From Desulfovibrio sp. (GTDB taxonomy: Bacteria > Desulfobacterota > Desulfovibrionia > Desulfovibrionales > Desulfovibrionaceae), in NCBI GenBank assembly GCA_016284885.1, contig JAEEPQ010000007.1:1-38173 (forward strand): a stretch of DNA of 38,173 nucleotides, read 5' to 3'. Positions 7,540 to 16,280 of this stretch are shown here, one piece after another. A program made the position numbers and the translations under genes. Positions within the stretch are counted from its first letter, which is position 1, and each line of letters begins with the position of its first letter. A model generated the notes under the pieces. It was not told the DNA's origin. It made no database searches and saw only the letters and a list, made by a program, of their open reading frames with translations.

Positions 7540-8079
7540 CTAGCGAGACTTCGGCGCGTCTGCGCCGCTGGCGGCCCGCAGGAGCTCTCCCAGATGCCTG
7601 CGGACCAGGCCGCATTCCTTCTCGGAGACGGCAGGCATGTCGCTGGGGCGGGACTTGAAGTCCTCGCCTTCGGAAACCATGGCCATGGCCGCCGCCGTGC
7701 GCCCCATGACGCAGAAGAAGCGCACCGGCTCCCAGCCACGGGACGAGGCCCAGGAGGCAGCGGCGGCCGAATAGACGAAGCCCGGCTTTCCACCGGCAAG
7801 GGCGGGATGCGCCTCTTCGCCCGTCGCCCTGCTCCAGGACCTAAAGCTCCCGATGTCGCCGGCAAAGCGCACGATCTCGTCCTCCGTCATGTCGGGCTGT
7901 CCCCGGTAGACGTCGAAGGCCTGGCCCGGAACCGGAACGGCCTGGCTGGGCGCGGCTTTCGGCGCCTTCTGCTTCGGTCCTGCGCAGGGGGCCGGCTGGG
8001 CCAGACAGAGGGTAAGGCAGGCCAGCGCCAGGGCGCCCCTGGCCGCGGCTTTGAGCGTGTACTGCAGGGATGTCTGCAT
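7540..8079 (-). CDS. Small secreted protein of unknown function
   Basis: 179 residues that I do not recognise. The N-terminus is a clear signal peptide (basic start, then ALALACLTLCLAQPAPCAG), so export to the periplasm is likely. A proline/lysine/alanine linker follows to about residue 50. The rest forms a compact domain with alternating hydrophobic and charged segments (FDVYRGQPDMTEDEIVRFAGDI, then VRFFCVMGRTAAAMAMV). The ATG at 8079 has GGAAG six bases upstream. It lies 31 bp after the GH3 gene on the same strand and is probably co-transcribed. It is convergent with the potassium channel gene; 7456-7539 between them shows no strong terminator. Confidence 0.7.
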   Translation of the reverse strand: MQTSLQYTLKAAARGALALACLTLCLAQPAPCAGPKQKAPKAAPSQAVPVPGQAFDVYRGQPDMTEDEIVRFAGDIGSFRSWSRATGEEAHPALAGGKPGFVYSAAAASWASSRGWEPVRFFCVMGRTAAAMAMVSEGEDFKSRPSDMPAVSEKECGLVRRHLGELLRAASGADAPKSR

Positions 8080-8110
8080 AGTCGTCTTCCTTGCGCGGCG
8101 TCCGCGCGGG

Positions 8111-9244
8111 CTACAAGCCTGCCGGGCCGGCCTTCTCGAGCCGGTTCAGCAGGCGCTGGATGCGAAGCCAGGAGGCTTCGATGCGGGCTTGGGGCACGAC
8201 GCCGGCGTCGACCAGGCGGCGCAGCGTCGTGAAGGCGCGCTCCGCCATGCCGGGGTCCCAGTGCAGGTTGTTGCCGAAAAGCAGGATGTCCACGCCGGCG
8301 TCCACGGCCAGGCGCACAGCCTCTTCCAGGCTGTAGTGGTCCGCCACGGCCCGCATCTGCAGATCGTCGCTCACAACGACGCCCTGCCAGCCTAGCTGGC
8401 CGCGCAGGATGCCGTCAACGGCGGGCTTGGAAAGCGATGCCGGACGGTCCGGCTCGATGGCGCCGCAGACGGCGTGGCTGACCATGACCATGCCGGGCCA
8501 GCCACTGGCCGCTGCCTTGCGGTAGGGCGCCAGATCGCGGGCCTTGTCGAAGCAGGCCGTGACGTCGGTGCGGCCGAGATGCGAGTCGGCGGACGCGCAC
8601 CCAAGGCCCGGAAAATGCTTGAGGCAGGGGACGACGCCAGCCTGGGCAAGCCCCTCGCCGAAGGCTAGGGCGTGCCGGGCGGCCAGCTCGGGATCCCGCC
8701 CGAAGCAGCGTTCCTGGCTAGCGATCAGGGAGACGCGCGGGCCTTTCGTCGCGTCGACGTCCACGACAGGCGCGAAGTCCAGGTTGATGCCAGCTTCCTT
8801 CAGCTCGCGACCCATGCCAAGCGCAAGGCGCCTAGTTGCTTCGGGCGTGCCCTGGCCCATGGCTTTGGCGGAGGGAAGACTGGCAAAGCCGTGTCTGGGA
8901 AGCAGGCGGGCCACCCGGCCTCCTTCCTGGTCGACGGCGATGAAGAGGGGCCTTGCGGCAACGGCGCGCAGCTCGTCCGTCAGGCGCTTCAACTGAGCCT
9001 TGGAGACGACGTTGCGGGAGCCTTTGGTCGCCATGTCGCGGTCGAAGAGGATGACGTGGCCAAGACGGCCCTCCTGCAGCAGAAGCCTGACGGGATCGTC
9101 CTTTGCCAGTTCGGCGCCCCGAAAGCCACACATGATCATGGAGCCTATCATGCGGTCGAGGGAGGGCTTGCCACCGGCGCAGAGAGCCCGGCAGGGGAGT
9201 AGGAGCGGAACAGCAGCCGCAAGGACAAGAAGCAAACGAAGCAT
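8111..9244 (-). CDS. Secreted glycoside hydrolase family 3 (NagZ-like)
   Basis: Probably removes terminal beta-linked N-acetylglucosamine, as NagZ and related GH3 enzymes do in peptidoglycan recycling. Start set at the ATG at 9244, with GGGAGG five bases upstream; the track start is 15 bases further out. A signal peptide (LLLVLAAAVPLLLPCRALCAG) indicates a periplasmic enzyme, unlike the cytoplasmic E. coli NagZ. Motifs in order: FIAVDQEGGRVARL, LDFAPVVDVD, the KHFPGLGCASADSH loop characteristic of bacterial beta-N-acetylhexosaminidases, and the nucleophile region VVSDDLQM. 377 residues fits a single-domain GH3. The substrate is inferred from the family. Confidence 0.87.
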   Translation of the reverse strand: MLRLLLVLAAAVPLLLPCRALCAGGKPSLDRMIGSMIMCGFRGAELAKDDPVRLLLQEGRLGHVILFDRDMATKGSRNVVSKAQLKRLTDELRAVAARPLFIAVDQEGGRVARLLPRHGFASLPSAKAMGQGTPEATRRLALGMGRELKEAGINLDFAPVVDVDATKGPRVSLIASQERCFGRDPELAARHALAFGEGLAQAGVVPCLKHFPGLGCASADSHLGRTDVTACFDKARDLAPYRKAAASGWPGMVMVSHAVCGAIEPDRPASLSKPAVDGILRGQLGWQGVVVSDDLQMRAVADHYSLEEAVRLAVDAGVDILLFGNNLHWDPGMAERAFTTLRRLVDAGVVPQARIEASWLRIQRLLNRLEKAGPAGL

Positions 9245-9277
9245 GGATGCCTCCCGCATGCCTCGGGAAACAACGGG

Positions 9278-9307
9278 GCTCCGCCGGGCAGGCCGGCCCG
9301 GCGGAGC
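9278..9307 (-). terminator. Probable terminator after glpX
   Basis: A perfect 12-bp GC-rich stem (GCTCCGCCGGGC/GCCCGGCGGAGC) with a 6-nt loop lies about 44 bp past the glpX stop. On the minus strand it is followed by CCCGTTGTTTCCC, a weak T-rich tail. It would separate glpX from the GH3 gene. Confidence 0.5.
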
Positions 9308-9350
9308 CGCTGGCGGCGCAGAGCGCCAGAGCTTTGCTGAAGCGCCTTCG

Positions 9351-10334
9351 CTAGTAGGTCACGGCGCTGAGCTGGCGCAGGCGGTTGATGTCGTGGAAGG
9401 ACTCCACGTAGCGTATCGTGCCGGTCTTGCCTCTGAGCACCATGGAGTGGGTGATGGCATGGCGGCCGCAGTAGCGCACGCCGTGGAGGAAGTCGCCGCC
9501 GGAGATGCCGGTGGCGGCGAAGAAGCAGTCGTCGGACTTGACCAGATCATTCGTCGAGAGCATTTCGCGCAGATCCCAGCCGGCGTTCTGGATGGCTTCC
9601 TTTTCGGGATAGGACTGGGGATCGAGGCGGCCGAGGATCTGGCCTCCGAGGCCCTTGAGGGCGCAGGCGGTGATGACGCCTTCGGGGGTGCCGCCGGTGC
9701 CCATCATGACGTCGACTTCGCTGCGCGGATCGGCGGCCATGAGGGCGCCGGCCACGTCGCCGTCGGTGGCCAGGGTGATGCGGGCGCCGGCCTTGCGGAT
9801 ATCTTCGATGAGCTTGGCATGGCGGGGCTTGTCGAGGACGAAGACCACGAGGTCGCTGACCTTCTTGCCGAGGGCCTTGGCCACGCGTTCCAGGTTCACG
9901 TCGACAGGTGCGTCGAGATCGACGACGTCCTTGGCCTCGGATCCCACGACGAGCTTCTGCATGTAGAAGGAGCGGTCGAGGCTGAACATGGAGCCGCGGG
10001 GCGCGACGCCCATGACGGAGATGGCGTTGGGACGGCCGTAAGCGAGCAGGTTGGTGCCCTCCACGGGATCGACGGCCACGTCGAGGCTGGGGCCGTCGCC
10101 CATGCCCACGTTCTCGCCGGTGTAGAGCATGGGGGCCTTGTCCTTCTCGCCCTCGCCTATGACCACGACGCCGTCGATGTGCAGCGTGGTGAAGCTGTTG
10201 CGCATGGCCTCAACGGCAGCGCCGTCGCCGGATTCCTTGGCGCCACGGCCGAGCCAGCGCGCAGAGGCAAGCGCGGCTGCTTCGGTGATGCGGACGATGT
10301 CCATTGCTAGGTTTTTTTCTGGTGCTTCAGCCAT
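9351..10334 (-). CDS. glpX: Class II fructose-1,6-bisphosphatase (GlpX type)
   Basis: Hydrolyses fructose 1,6-bisphosphate to fructose 6-phosphate in gluconeogenesis. Start placed at the ATG at 10334 with AGGAGG eight bases before it; the track start adds 24 unlikely residues. The 327-residue protein has the class II metal-binding signatures: VVIGEGEKDKAPML, then DPVEGTNLLAYG, and later GTGGTPEGVI. The C-terminal region (FFAATGISGGDFLHGVR) also matches GlpX proteins. It is flanked by a hairpin terminator downstream. Upstream, 10335-10455 has GC-rich inverted repeats but no promoter I trust. Confidence 0.93.
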   Translation of the reverse strand: MAEAPEKNLAMDIVRITEAAALASARWLGRGAKESGDGAAVEAMRNSFTTLHIDGVVVIGEGEKDKAPMLYTGENVGMGDGPSLDVAVDPVEGTNLLAYGRPNAISVMGVAPRGSMFSLDRSFYMQKLVVGSEAKDVVDLDAPVDVNLERVAKALGKKVSDLVVFVLDKPRHAKLIEDIRKAGARITLATDGDVAGALMAADPRSEVDVMMGTGGTPEGVITACALKGLGGQILGRLDPQSYPEKEAIQNAGWDLREMLSTNDLVKSDDCFFAATGISGGDFLHGVRYCGRHAITHSMVLRGKTGTIRYVESFHDINRLRQLSAVTY

Positions 10335-10455
10335 GGGAAATCCCTCCTGAGGATATCTGTCGTGAAAAAAGTGAACGTTCCTACACCAGCCTGCCGCAGG
10401 CTTCAAGCGCCGGTCCGGAGAGAATGTTGGGACGGCGCCGGGGCGGCCGGCCGCG

Positions 10456-12102
10456 CTATTCGGGCAGGCGGAAGCGGCCGGCCAGCGGCACAGACCAGGC
10501 CCTGCCGAAGGGGCGCTGGCTCACGTAGAGGGGCTGGGGCTCCTGGCGGCGCTTGAACTCGGCCCGGAAGATGCGGGTGCGCACCTCCTCGGCGCGGGGG
10601 CCAAGGTCGCCCGTCGGCACGCGGGACTCGGCCGAAATGACGGCCTCGATGATGGGGTCGAGTTCATCGTAGGGCGGAATGGTGTCGGAATCCTTCTGGC
10701 CGGGCCGAAGCTCCGCCGACGGAGCCTTCTCGAAGATGGCGCGGGGGATGACGTTGCTGCCTTTGGCCTTGTTGTACCATTCGGCCACCTGGTAGACCTG
10801 GGTCTTGGTGAGGTCGGCGATGACGCCCAGGGCGCCCACGGCGTCGCCGTAGAGCGTGGAGTAGCCGACGGCGCCCTCGCTCTTGTTGCCGGTGTTGAGC
10901 ACCAGGGCCCGTGCACGGTTGGCCAGGGAGGAGATCAGGGTGCCGCGGATGCGGGCCTGGATGTTCTCGAAGGTGAAGTCGCCCTCGTAGGTCTCGAAGA
11001 GGTCGAGGCAGGGCTTCATGGCGCCGGCAAAGGCCTGCATCATGGGCTCGATGGGCACGACGACGTACTTGACGCCGAGATTGTCGGCGAGCTCCACGGA
11101 ATCGTCGACGGATCCCCTGCTGGAATAGGGCGAGGGCATGAGCACGGCGGTGACGTTGTCCGCGCCCAGGGCGTCCACGGCGATGGCGAGCACCAGGGCC
11201 GAATCCATGCCACCGGACAGGGCGAGCACGGCCCGGGAGACGCCGCACTTGTGCACGAAGTCGCGGGTGCCCAGCGTGAGCGCGCCGAGCACGCCCTCCT
11301 CCCAGCAGCCGGAGACGCCCGCCACGGGGGCGGAGCCTTCGGCCATGTCCACGACGAGCACGTCCTCCTCGAAGGCCCGGCCCCGGGCGTAGACGGCGCC
11401 CGTGGGGTCGAGTGCGAGGCTCTGGCCGGAATAGACGAGGCCGTCGTTGCCGCCAACGGCGTTGACGCTAAGCAGATGGACGTGGTGGCGGGCCGCCACG
11501 TGGGTAAGCACGGCTTCGGTTTCGGCGCGGCTGCCCATGGTGTAGGGCACGGCGGTCATGTAGACCAGGCCGTCCACGCCGCGGGCGATGAGGTCGAGCA
11601 GGGGATTGTGGTCCGTGCCCTGCACGGTCCAGAACTCCGCCTCGGTGTCGCTTTCGCACAGAACCACGCCGAGGCGCCAGCCTTCGACGGTGAGTATGCC
11701 GCAGCTCACGCCGCGGTCAAAGAAGCGCGCTTCGGGATCGCGGCTGCTCTTGGGACGGATCTTGCGCGACACCACGTCCCAGCCGCCGCCGTGCACGTGG
11801 ACGGCCGCGTTGCTGAGCAGGGAGGCGTTGTAGACGCTCACCACCGGCGCCCCGACGAGCAGCTCCGGCCCGTCCTTGAAGCGCTCGGCCAAGGTGTCCA
11901 GACCCTTGCGGCAACCTTCGACGAAGTCGTTCATAGACAGGTAGTCGCCGGGATTGACGCCGGAAAGGGCAAGCTCGGGCGTCACGCAGAGGTTGACCTG
12001 GGGAGACCTGGCAACGGCGTCGCGCACCGCCTGGGATATCTTCTCCACGTTGCCCCGGATGTCGCCGGTGACGGGATTGCACTGCAGCAGGGCTGTAATC
12101 AT
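10456..12102 (-). CDS. nadE: Glutamine-dependent NAD+ synthase
   Basis: Converts deamido-NAD to NAD, taking ammonia from glutamine. 548 residues from the ATG at 12102, which has GGAGG five bases upstream. The long track ORF starting at 12633 merges this gene with a shadow of the NUDIX gene. The N-terminal nitrilase-type amidase domain shows the Glu43, Lys114 and Cys149 triad (TPEL, SRKIRP, VVLCES). The C-terminal synthetase domain has the PP-loop SGGMDS near 296 and the NTGNKSE motif. Having both domains makes this the glutamine-using form rather than the ammonia-only one. The NUDIX gene lies just upstream on the same strand, about 103 bp away. Confidence 0.94.
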   Translation of the reverse strand: MITALLQCNPVTGDIRGNVEKISQAVRDAVARSPQVNLCVTPELALSGVNPGDYLSMNDFVEGCRKGLDTLAERFKDGPELLVGAPVVSVYNASLLSNAAVHVHGGGWDVVSRKIRPKSSRDPEARFFDRGVSCGILTVEGWRLGVVLCESDTEAEFWTVQGTDHNPLLDLIARGVDGLVYMTAVPYTMGSRAETEAVLTHVAARHHVHLLSVNAVGGNDGLVYSGQSLALDPTGAVYARGRAFEEDVLVVDMAEGSAPVAGVSGCWEEGVLGALTLGTRDFVHKCGVSRAVLALSGGMDSALVLAIAVDALGADNVTAVLMPSPYSSRGSVDDSVELADNLGVKYVVVPIEPMMQAFAGAMKPCLDLFETYEGDFTFENIQARIRGTLISSLANRARALVLNTGNKSEGAVGYSTLYGDAVGALGVIADLTKTQVYQVAEWYNKAKGSNVIPRAIFEKAPSAELRPGQKDSDTIPPYDELDPIIEAVISAESRVPTGDLGPRAEEVRTRIFRAEFKRRQEPQPLYVSQRPFGRAWSVPLAGRFRLPE

Positions 12103-12205
12103 GGAAACCTCCGGGGGCGCCGGCAGACGCCGGCGCTGATAGGGACGGGGGGCAGGTCGTGCGGAACGTCCGGAAGATCCGGAAGGTCCGGAAGGGGCGA
12201 AGCGG

Positions 12206-12727
12206 CTAGGCCTTCCTGCCTGCGGCCCTGCCCTGGGGCGTGGCAAGCCAGTCTGTGGAAAGGGAGGCCAGGGCGCGCCTGCCTGCGCGGTACTCGAGAT
12301 AGTCGGCCAGCATGCGGGCGTGGTCGAAGCACAGGGGGGAGGGTGGATTGCCAGGATCGATCCAGACGGCCGAGCCTGCGTCGTCGCCAGCCTTGAGCGC
12401 CGAAGGATCGGCGGGGAAACCGACAAAGACGGTGGTCTGGGTGTGGCGCCTGGGGTCGCGGTCGGGCCGGGAATAGACGCCAAGCAGGCCCTCGAGCACC
12501 ACGTCGAGGCCGGTCTCCTCCTGCATTTCCCTGCGGGCTGCGTCCTCCACGTACTCGCCCTCGTCGACGAAGCCGCCGGGCAGGGCCCAGCCGAGGGGCT
12601 CGTTTTTGCGGGCAATGAGCACAACGCGCCCATCGGGAGCGTGGATGATCACGTCCGTCGTGGGCGCGGGGTTGGCGAAAACGGGGAAGCTACCCTTGCA
12701 CAGGGGGCAGGTCAGCTGCTTTTCCAT
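12206..12727 (-). CDS. NUDIX hydrolase with N-terminal zinc-ribbon-like motif
   Basis: Likely hydrolyses a nucleoside-diphosphate-linked substrate in the cytoplasm. The NUDIX box is complete: a GGFVDEGE start, seven residues to REMQEETG. The first residues contain CPLC, which resembles half of a zinc ribbon; the second cysteine pair is absent, so metal binding there is doubtful. 173 residues. The start at 12727 has AGGAGG seven bases upstream. The gene precedes nadE on the same strand, so an NAD-related or nucleotide-cleaning role is possible, but the substrate cannot be read from sequence. Confidence 0.88.
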   Translation of the reverse strand: MEKQLTCPLCKGSFPVFANPAPTTDVIIHAPDGRVVLIARKNEPLGWALPGGFVDEGEYVEDAARREMQEETGLDVVLEGLLGVYSRPDRDPRRHTQTTVFVGFPADPSALKAGDDAGSAVWIDPGNPPSPLCFDHARMLADYLEYRAGRRALASLSTDWLATPQGRAAGRKA

Positions 12728-12897
12728 GCATCGTCCTCCTTAACCTTGTTGCATCCTAGGAAGTATGCCCTCATGGCAGGACGCATGCAAGGGCAGGAGC
12801 ACGGCGGCTACCGCTCGCCGCGACGCCTTCCCCGGCGCAGGCTTCCGCTTCCTGCGCAAGCCTGCACGTCCAGGGGAGGCATTCTCCCCCGCTTCCG

Positions 12898-13548
12898 TCA
12901 GGCCAGCGCTATGCCCTGCTTCGCCAGGGCGCAGGCCGGCACGGCTCCTTCCCGGAGGATCCGCGCCTTCAGCCCCCCCAGCGGCTCGACGATGGTGGAG
13001 GGAAGTCCGCCCTGCGGTTCGGGACCGGCATCGAAGACGCAGTCCAGACGCGCCAGCAGATCCGGATCGAGCTCGCCAGCCAGCCTCGCCGGCGGCCGGC
13101 CCTGAAGGTTGGCGGAGGTTGCCGTGATCGGGCCGCCCAGGGTCTGCGCAAGGGCCCGGGCAGCCGGATGGGGCGTGACGCGCAGGGCAATCTTGCCTCT
13201 GGCATCGACGAGCTTCGGGTTGAAGAAGCCTGCTCTCGCCTTGAGGACAAGGGTCAAGGGGCCTGGCCAGAAGGCGAAGAAGGCAGGGTGCAGCTGCTCC
13301 TTTCCCGCTCCCAGATCCAGATCGGTCACGGCCAGGACCATGTCCTTGTCCGCGCACACGAGGGGCAGGGGCTTCGTTGCCAGCCGCCCCTTGGCCTGAT
13401 ACACCCTGTCCACGGCGCACGCATTGCGCGCGTCGCAGGCAACGGCGAAGTAGGTTTCCGTGGGACAGGCCGCGAGCCCGCCGGCCCGAAGCAGGCTGGC
13501 GGTCCCGTCAAGACTGGCGGCAGGCACGGGGAGAGGGGAAAGAGACAT
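12898..13548 (-). CDS. tsaC: TsaC/YrdC-family protein, probable threonylcarbamoyl-AMP synthase
   Basis: The family makes threonylcarbamoyl-AMP from threonine, bicarbonate and ATP for the t6A37 modification of ANN-decoding tRNAs. 216 residues from the ATG at 13548: a YrdC domain without the extra C-terminal domain of Sua5. Motifs seen: ACPTETYFAVACDA near the N-terminus (usually PTETVYGLG), KGRLATKPLPLV, FWPGPLTLVL, and ATSANLQGRP near the C-terminal third. The YFAVAC variation is unusual. YciO, a paralogue of less certain function, is an alternative. Its start codon overlaps the divergent rlmH start in a shared CATG, so the two 5' ends lie inside each other's leaders. Confidence 0.8.
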   Translation of the reverse strand: MSLSPLPVPAASLDGTASLLRAGGLAACPTETYFAVACDARNACAVDRVYQAKGRLATKPLPLVCADKDMVLAVTDLDLGAGKEQLHPAFFAFWPGPLTLVLKARAGFFNPKLVDARGKIALRVTPHPAARALAQTLGGPITATSANLQGRPPARLAGELDPDLLARLDCVFDAGPEPQGGLPSTIVEPLGGLKARILREGAVPACALAKQGIALA

Positions 13549-14020
13549 GCTTGGCAAACCTCTGCGTCTTGTGTGCGTGGGCCGGATCAAGACCGGCTGG
13601 TGGAAAGATGCCGCCGGGGAGTACGCAAAGCGCATCGCCCGCTTCCGCAAGCTCGCCGTGGCCGAGGTGCGCGATGCCGATCCGTCGCTGGAGCCGGCCA
13701 AGCGGAGCGCTCTGGAAGGGGTACGCATCCTGAAGGAGCTGGGCCCCCAGGATCTGGTGCTCGCCATGGACGAGCGGGGGGAGGAGTTCACCTCCGAGGG
13801 CTTTGCCCGCTTTCTCGAAAAGCTCGACCGCGAGGCGCAGGGCACGCCCTGCTTCGTCATCGGCGGCCCCTTCGGGCTGGCGGACGAGGTGCGCAGGCAC
13901 GCCCGCCGGCTCGTGCGGCTCGGGCGCATGACTCTGCCTCACGAGCTGGCGCGCGTCGTGCTGCTCGAGCAGATCTACCGCGCCGAGTGCATACGGCGAA
14001 GCATCCCCTACCACCACTGA
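13547..14020 (+). CDS. rlmH: 23S rRNA pseudouridine-1915 N3-methyltransferase
   Basis: A SPOUT-class methyltransferase that modifies pseudouridine 1915 in helix 69 of 23S rRNA. 157 residues, the family's normal size. The start is placed at the ATG at 13547 because the conserved N-terminus (LRLVCVGRIK) begins five residues later; the track's 29 extra residues are antisense to the TsaC-type gene. The SPOUT knot region is clear: LAMDERGEEFTS and FVIGGPFGLADEV, then LPHELARVVLLEQIYRA. A GAGAGGGGAAAG purine stretch within the opposite gene serves as its ribosome-binding site. It converges on the PglB gene with only 16 bp between them. Confidence 0.94.
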   Translation: MLGKPLRLVCVGRIKTGWWKDAAGEYAKRIARFRKLAVAEVRDADPSLEPAKRSALEGVRILKELGPQDLVLAMDERGEEFTSEGFARFLEKLDREAQGTPCFVIGGPFGLADEVRRHARRLVRLGRMTLPHELARVVLLEQIYRAECIRRSIPYHH

Positions 14021-14036
14021 GCCCTGTCGCGACGCC

Positions 14037-16280
14037 CTACATCACCTCGTAGACCCTGGCGAAGACGTTGTCGTACAGCAGCTTGAAATAGGGGGAGAAG
14101 CGAGGATCCTGGGGGTCGGCCAGGAGGAGCTGGACCATGAGCGAGTTGTAGAGGCGCGCGTCCATGGCGAGCTTCTCGCCTGTCACCCGGTTGAAGAAGA
14201 AATTCACGTTGCGGCGGGTGTTGAGGAAGGCCTTCTGCTCCTCGGGCGAGGCATCGCGGTGGCTGTCGAACCACTCCTGGACGTAGTTGCGGCAGGTGAC
14301 GCCGGTCTCCTCGAAGACGTTGATGGAGCAGGGATGGACCGGGGATCCCCCGCCCTGCACCTGCACCTGGCCGGCATCGAGCTTGTAGGCCAGGGCCTGG
14401 GGAACGATGGAGAGCGCCCCGCCCTCGCCCTTGCACGAGAGGAAGTTCCAGCCGCCGAAGTTGGAGATCCAGAAGCCCAGGCGCAGCATCTCGAAGCTGA
14501 CCACGATGAACTGCCGGCCCTTGCCCGTGACGAGCGGGGTGTCCGGCGAGCGGAGCCGCTCCACGAGGGCCTGGGCCTGGACGGCGTCCATCCCCTTGAA
14601 GACGTCGCCAGGCGTTCCGCCGGCTTCGGCGGTATAGCGTATGAGCTGGCGGGCGAAGCGGGGATTGTCCGTCGCGAAGACGGCTGCCGGCAGGTAGAGA
14701 GAGGGGCCGCCGTGCTGGGCGCCGTCGGCGATGGTGGCCCTGCGGGAGAAGTGGTGGGCCGCATAGCCCCAGTCCCACCACAGCCATACCATGGCGTTTT
14801 TCGGCGTGATGGTCTGGATGCGGGCCAGGGCTTCGGCATGGCGACGGTTGATCATGGGTCCCTGGCTCATGGCGGGAATGAGCTCCAGGAAGGGGGCAAC
14901 GAGCAGGGTGCCAACGAGGACGCTGGCCGCTACGCCGCAGGGCGCCCCGCGGAAGCGTTCGGCGACGAGGCGCTGCAGGCACCAGCACACTGGCAGGACG
15001 ATGCCGATGGCGACCACGGGCGCGCCGAACATGACCATGCGGCCGCCGAGCTTGGTGCTTAAGATAGCCAGAGATGCCAGCGGGAGCAGGAAGAGGGCGC
15101 CGGGACGGCGGAAGCAGACCAGGGCGTAGCCGGCAAGGCCCGCCAACGAGGCCTCCATCCAGGGATGGAAGTAGGAAAGGGCCGCCCTCAGGCTCAAGTC
15201 CTGCACCTCGATGATGGACTGGGCCACCGAAGGGAAGACGATGGCCGCCTCGCCCTCGCCCTTGGCGTCGGCCGCGTGCTTGAGGTAGGCCTGGACGTGG
15301 TTGGCAATGGCAGCGAAGATCTCGCCACTGACCATGAGCCAGAAGGCGGCAAGCCACAGCAGGGAGAGCACGCGCCAGTCGGTGAAGAAGCGCTGGAGCC
15401 TGGCGCTTCTGGTCACGGCGAACATGACGGCAACGCTGAGCCCGAAGCCCCAGGGGCCGGCCAGGGCCGGCAGGGCGTAGGCCATGGCGCCGACGAGGAG
15501 CAGCTTCCTGCGTCCCCGGGGGGCCAGAAAGAGGCTCATGCACAGGAGCAGGAGCACGTTGTAGCGGATGAGGTAGGGAAAGACCGAGTGCCACTCCTGG
15601 GTCCACCAGGAGACGACGCCGGAAAGCCCGAGCACGCAGACCCACTGCCAGCGCAGGGGGTTGCCGAAGTGCATCTGGGAGGCGCCCCCAAAGAAGCGCC
15701 GCATGGACTGCGGGCCGAAGCTGGCCGCCAGCTTCTGGAGCAGCATGTTGGGCACGAGCATGAAGCGCATGGCCCAGCTGGCGGGCGCCAGGGTCATGAA
15801 GAGCGGGAAGAAGAGCGTGACGAGGTCGGTGTCGTAGAAGCCAAGCAGGGTTCTGGCGAGAAAGCCGGGTGCGATGGAGGTCAGCAGGCCTGCGGCCACG
15901 CCCGCCTCTAGGCTTCCCAGGGCCCAGACCCAGGCGCAGACCGTGCCGGCCACGAGGCTCGAGAGCACGGCCGGAAACCAGAAGGCCACGGCCACGGGAG
16001 GCAGGTTCACGGCCTTAGCCATGAGCCGGAGCATCTCGCTCATGGGATGCCCCGCGCCGAAGCCGAAGCCTTCGGCGCCGGCGACCCAGTGGTAGGCATC
16101 GTGGGTGGCGAGCAGCCATTCGCCGCTCAGGCGGAACTCGGGATCGTGCCAGGCGGGCCACTCGAGCATGCGCATTGCAAAGGCCAGGAGCACCGTGACG
16201 AGGATCCAGAAGCAACCCTTCAGCCGCCATGCCCTGTCGCCGGCGTCCGTGAAGGCGGAAAAGGCCTGGTCGCCGTTCAT
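14037..16280 (-). CDS. pglB: PglB/STT3-type oligosaccharyltransferase
   Basis: Predicted to transfer a lipid-linked oligosaccharide to asparagine in exported proteins. 747 residues; the N-terminal half is a multi-span membrane region. STT3 hallmarks: an acidic residue in the first external loop (THDAY, Asp61), a second metal-site cluster FYDTD (Asp150, Asp152), and the WWDYG-type motif as WWDWGY near residue 500, followed by RRATIADGAQHG. The Tyr-to-Trp change in this motif is a variation. Desulfovibrio PglB homologues are known to be active with an acceptor sequence different from Campylobacter. The start overlaps the rsmG stop by ATGA, so it is probably coupled to rsmG. No other glycosylation genes are visible here. 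Confidence 0.88.
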   Translation of the reverse strand: MNGDQAFSAFTDAGDRAWRLKGCFWILVTVLLAFAMRMLEWPAWHDPEFRLSGEWLLATHDAYHWVAGAEGFGFGAGHPMSEMLRLMAKAVNLPPVAVAFWFPAVLSSLVAGTVCAWVWALGSLEAGVAAGLLTSIAPGFLARTLLGFYDTDLVTLFFPLFMTLAPASWAMRFMLVPNMLLQKLAASFGPQSMRRFFGGASQMHFGNPLRWQWVCVLGLSGVVSWWTQEWHSVFPYLIRYNVLLLLCMSLFLAPRGRRKLLLVGAMAYALPALAGPWGFGLSVAVMFAVTRSARLQRFFTDWRVLSLLWLAAFWLMVSGEIFAAIANHVQAYLKHAADAKGEGEAAIVFPSVAQSIIEVQDLSLRAALSYFHPWMEASLAGLAGYALVCFRRPGALFLLPLASLAILSTKLGGRMVMFGAPVVAIGIVLPVCWCLQRLVAERFRGAPCGVAASVLVGTLLVAPFLELIPAMSQGPMINRRHAEALARIQTITPKNAMVWLWWDWGYAAHHFSRRATIADGAQHGGPSLYLPAAVFATDNPRFARQLIRYTAEAGGTPGDVFKGMDAVQAQALVERLRSPDTPLVTGKGRQFIVVSFEMLRLGFWISNFGGWNFLSCKGEGGALSIVPQALAYKLDAGQVQVQGGGSPVHPCSINVFEETGVTCRNYVQEWFDSHRDASPEEQKAFLNTRRNVNFFFNRVTGEKLAMDARLYNSLMVQLLLADPQDPRFSPYFKLLYDNVFARVYEVM

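Noticed and set aside
12780-12897. Hairpins after the TsaC-type gene as terminators
   Set aside because: Stems GCAGGCTT/AAGCCTGC and GGGGAG/CTCCCC exist, but neither has a T-run on the minus strand.
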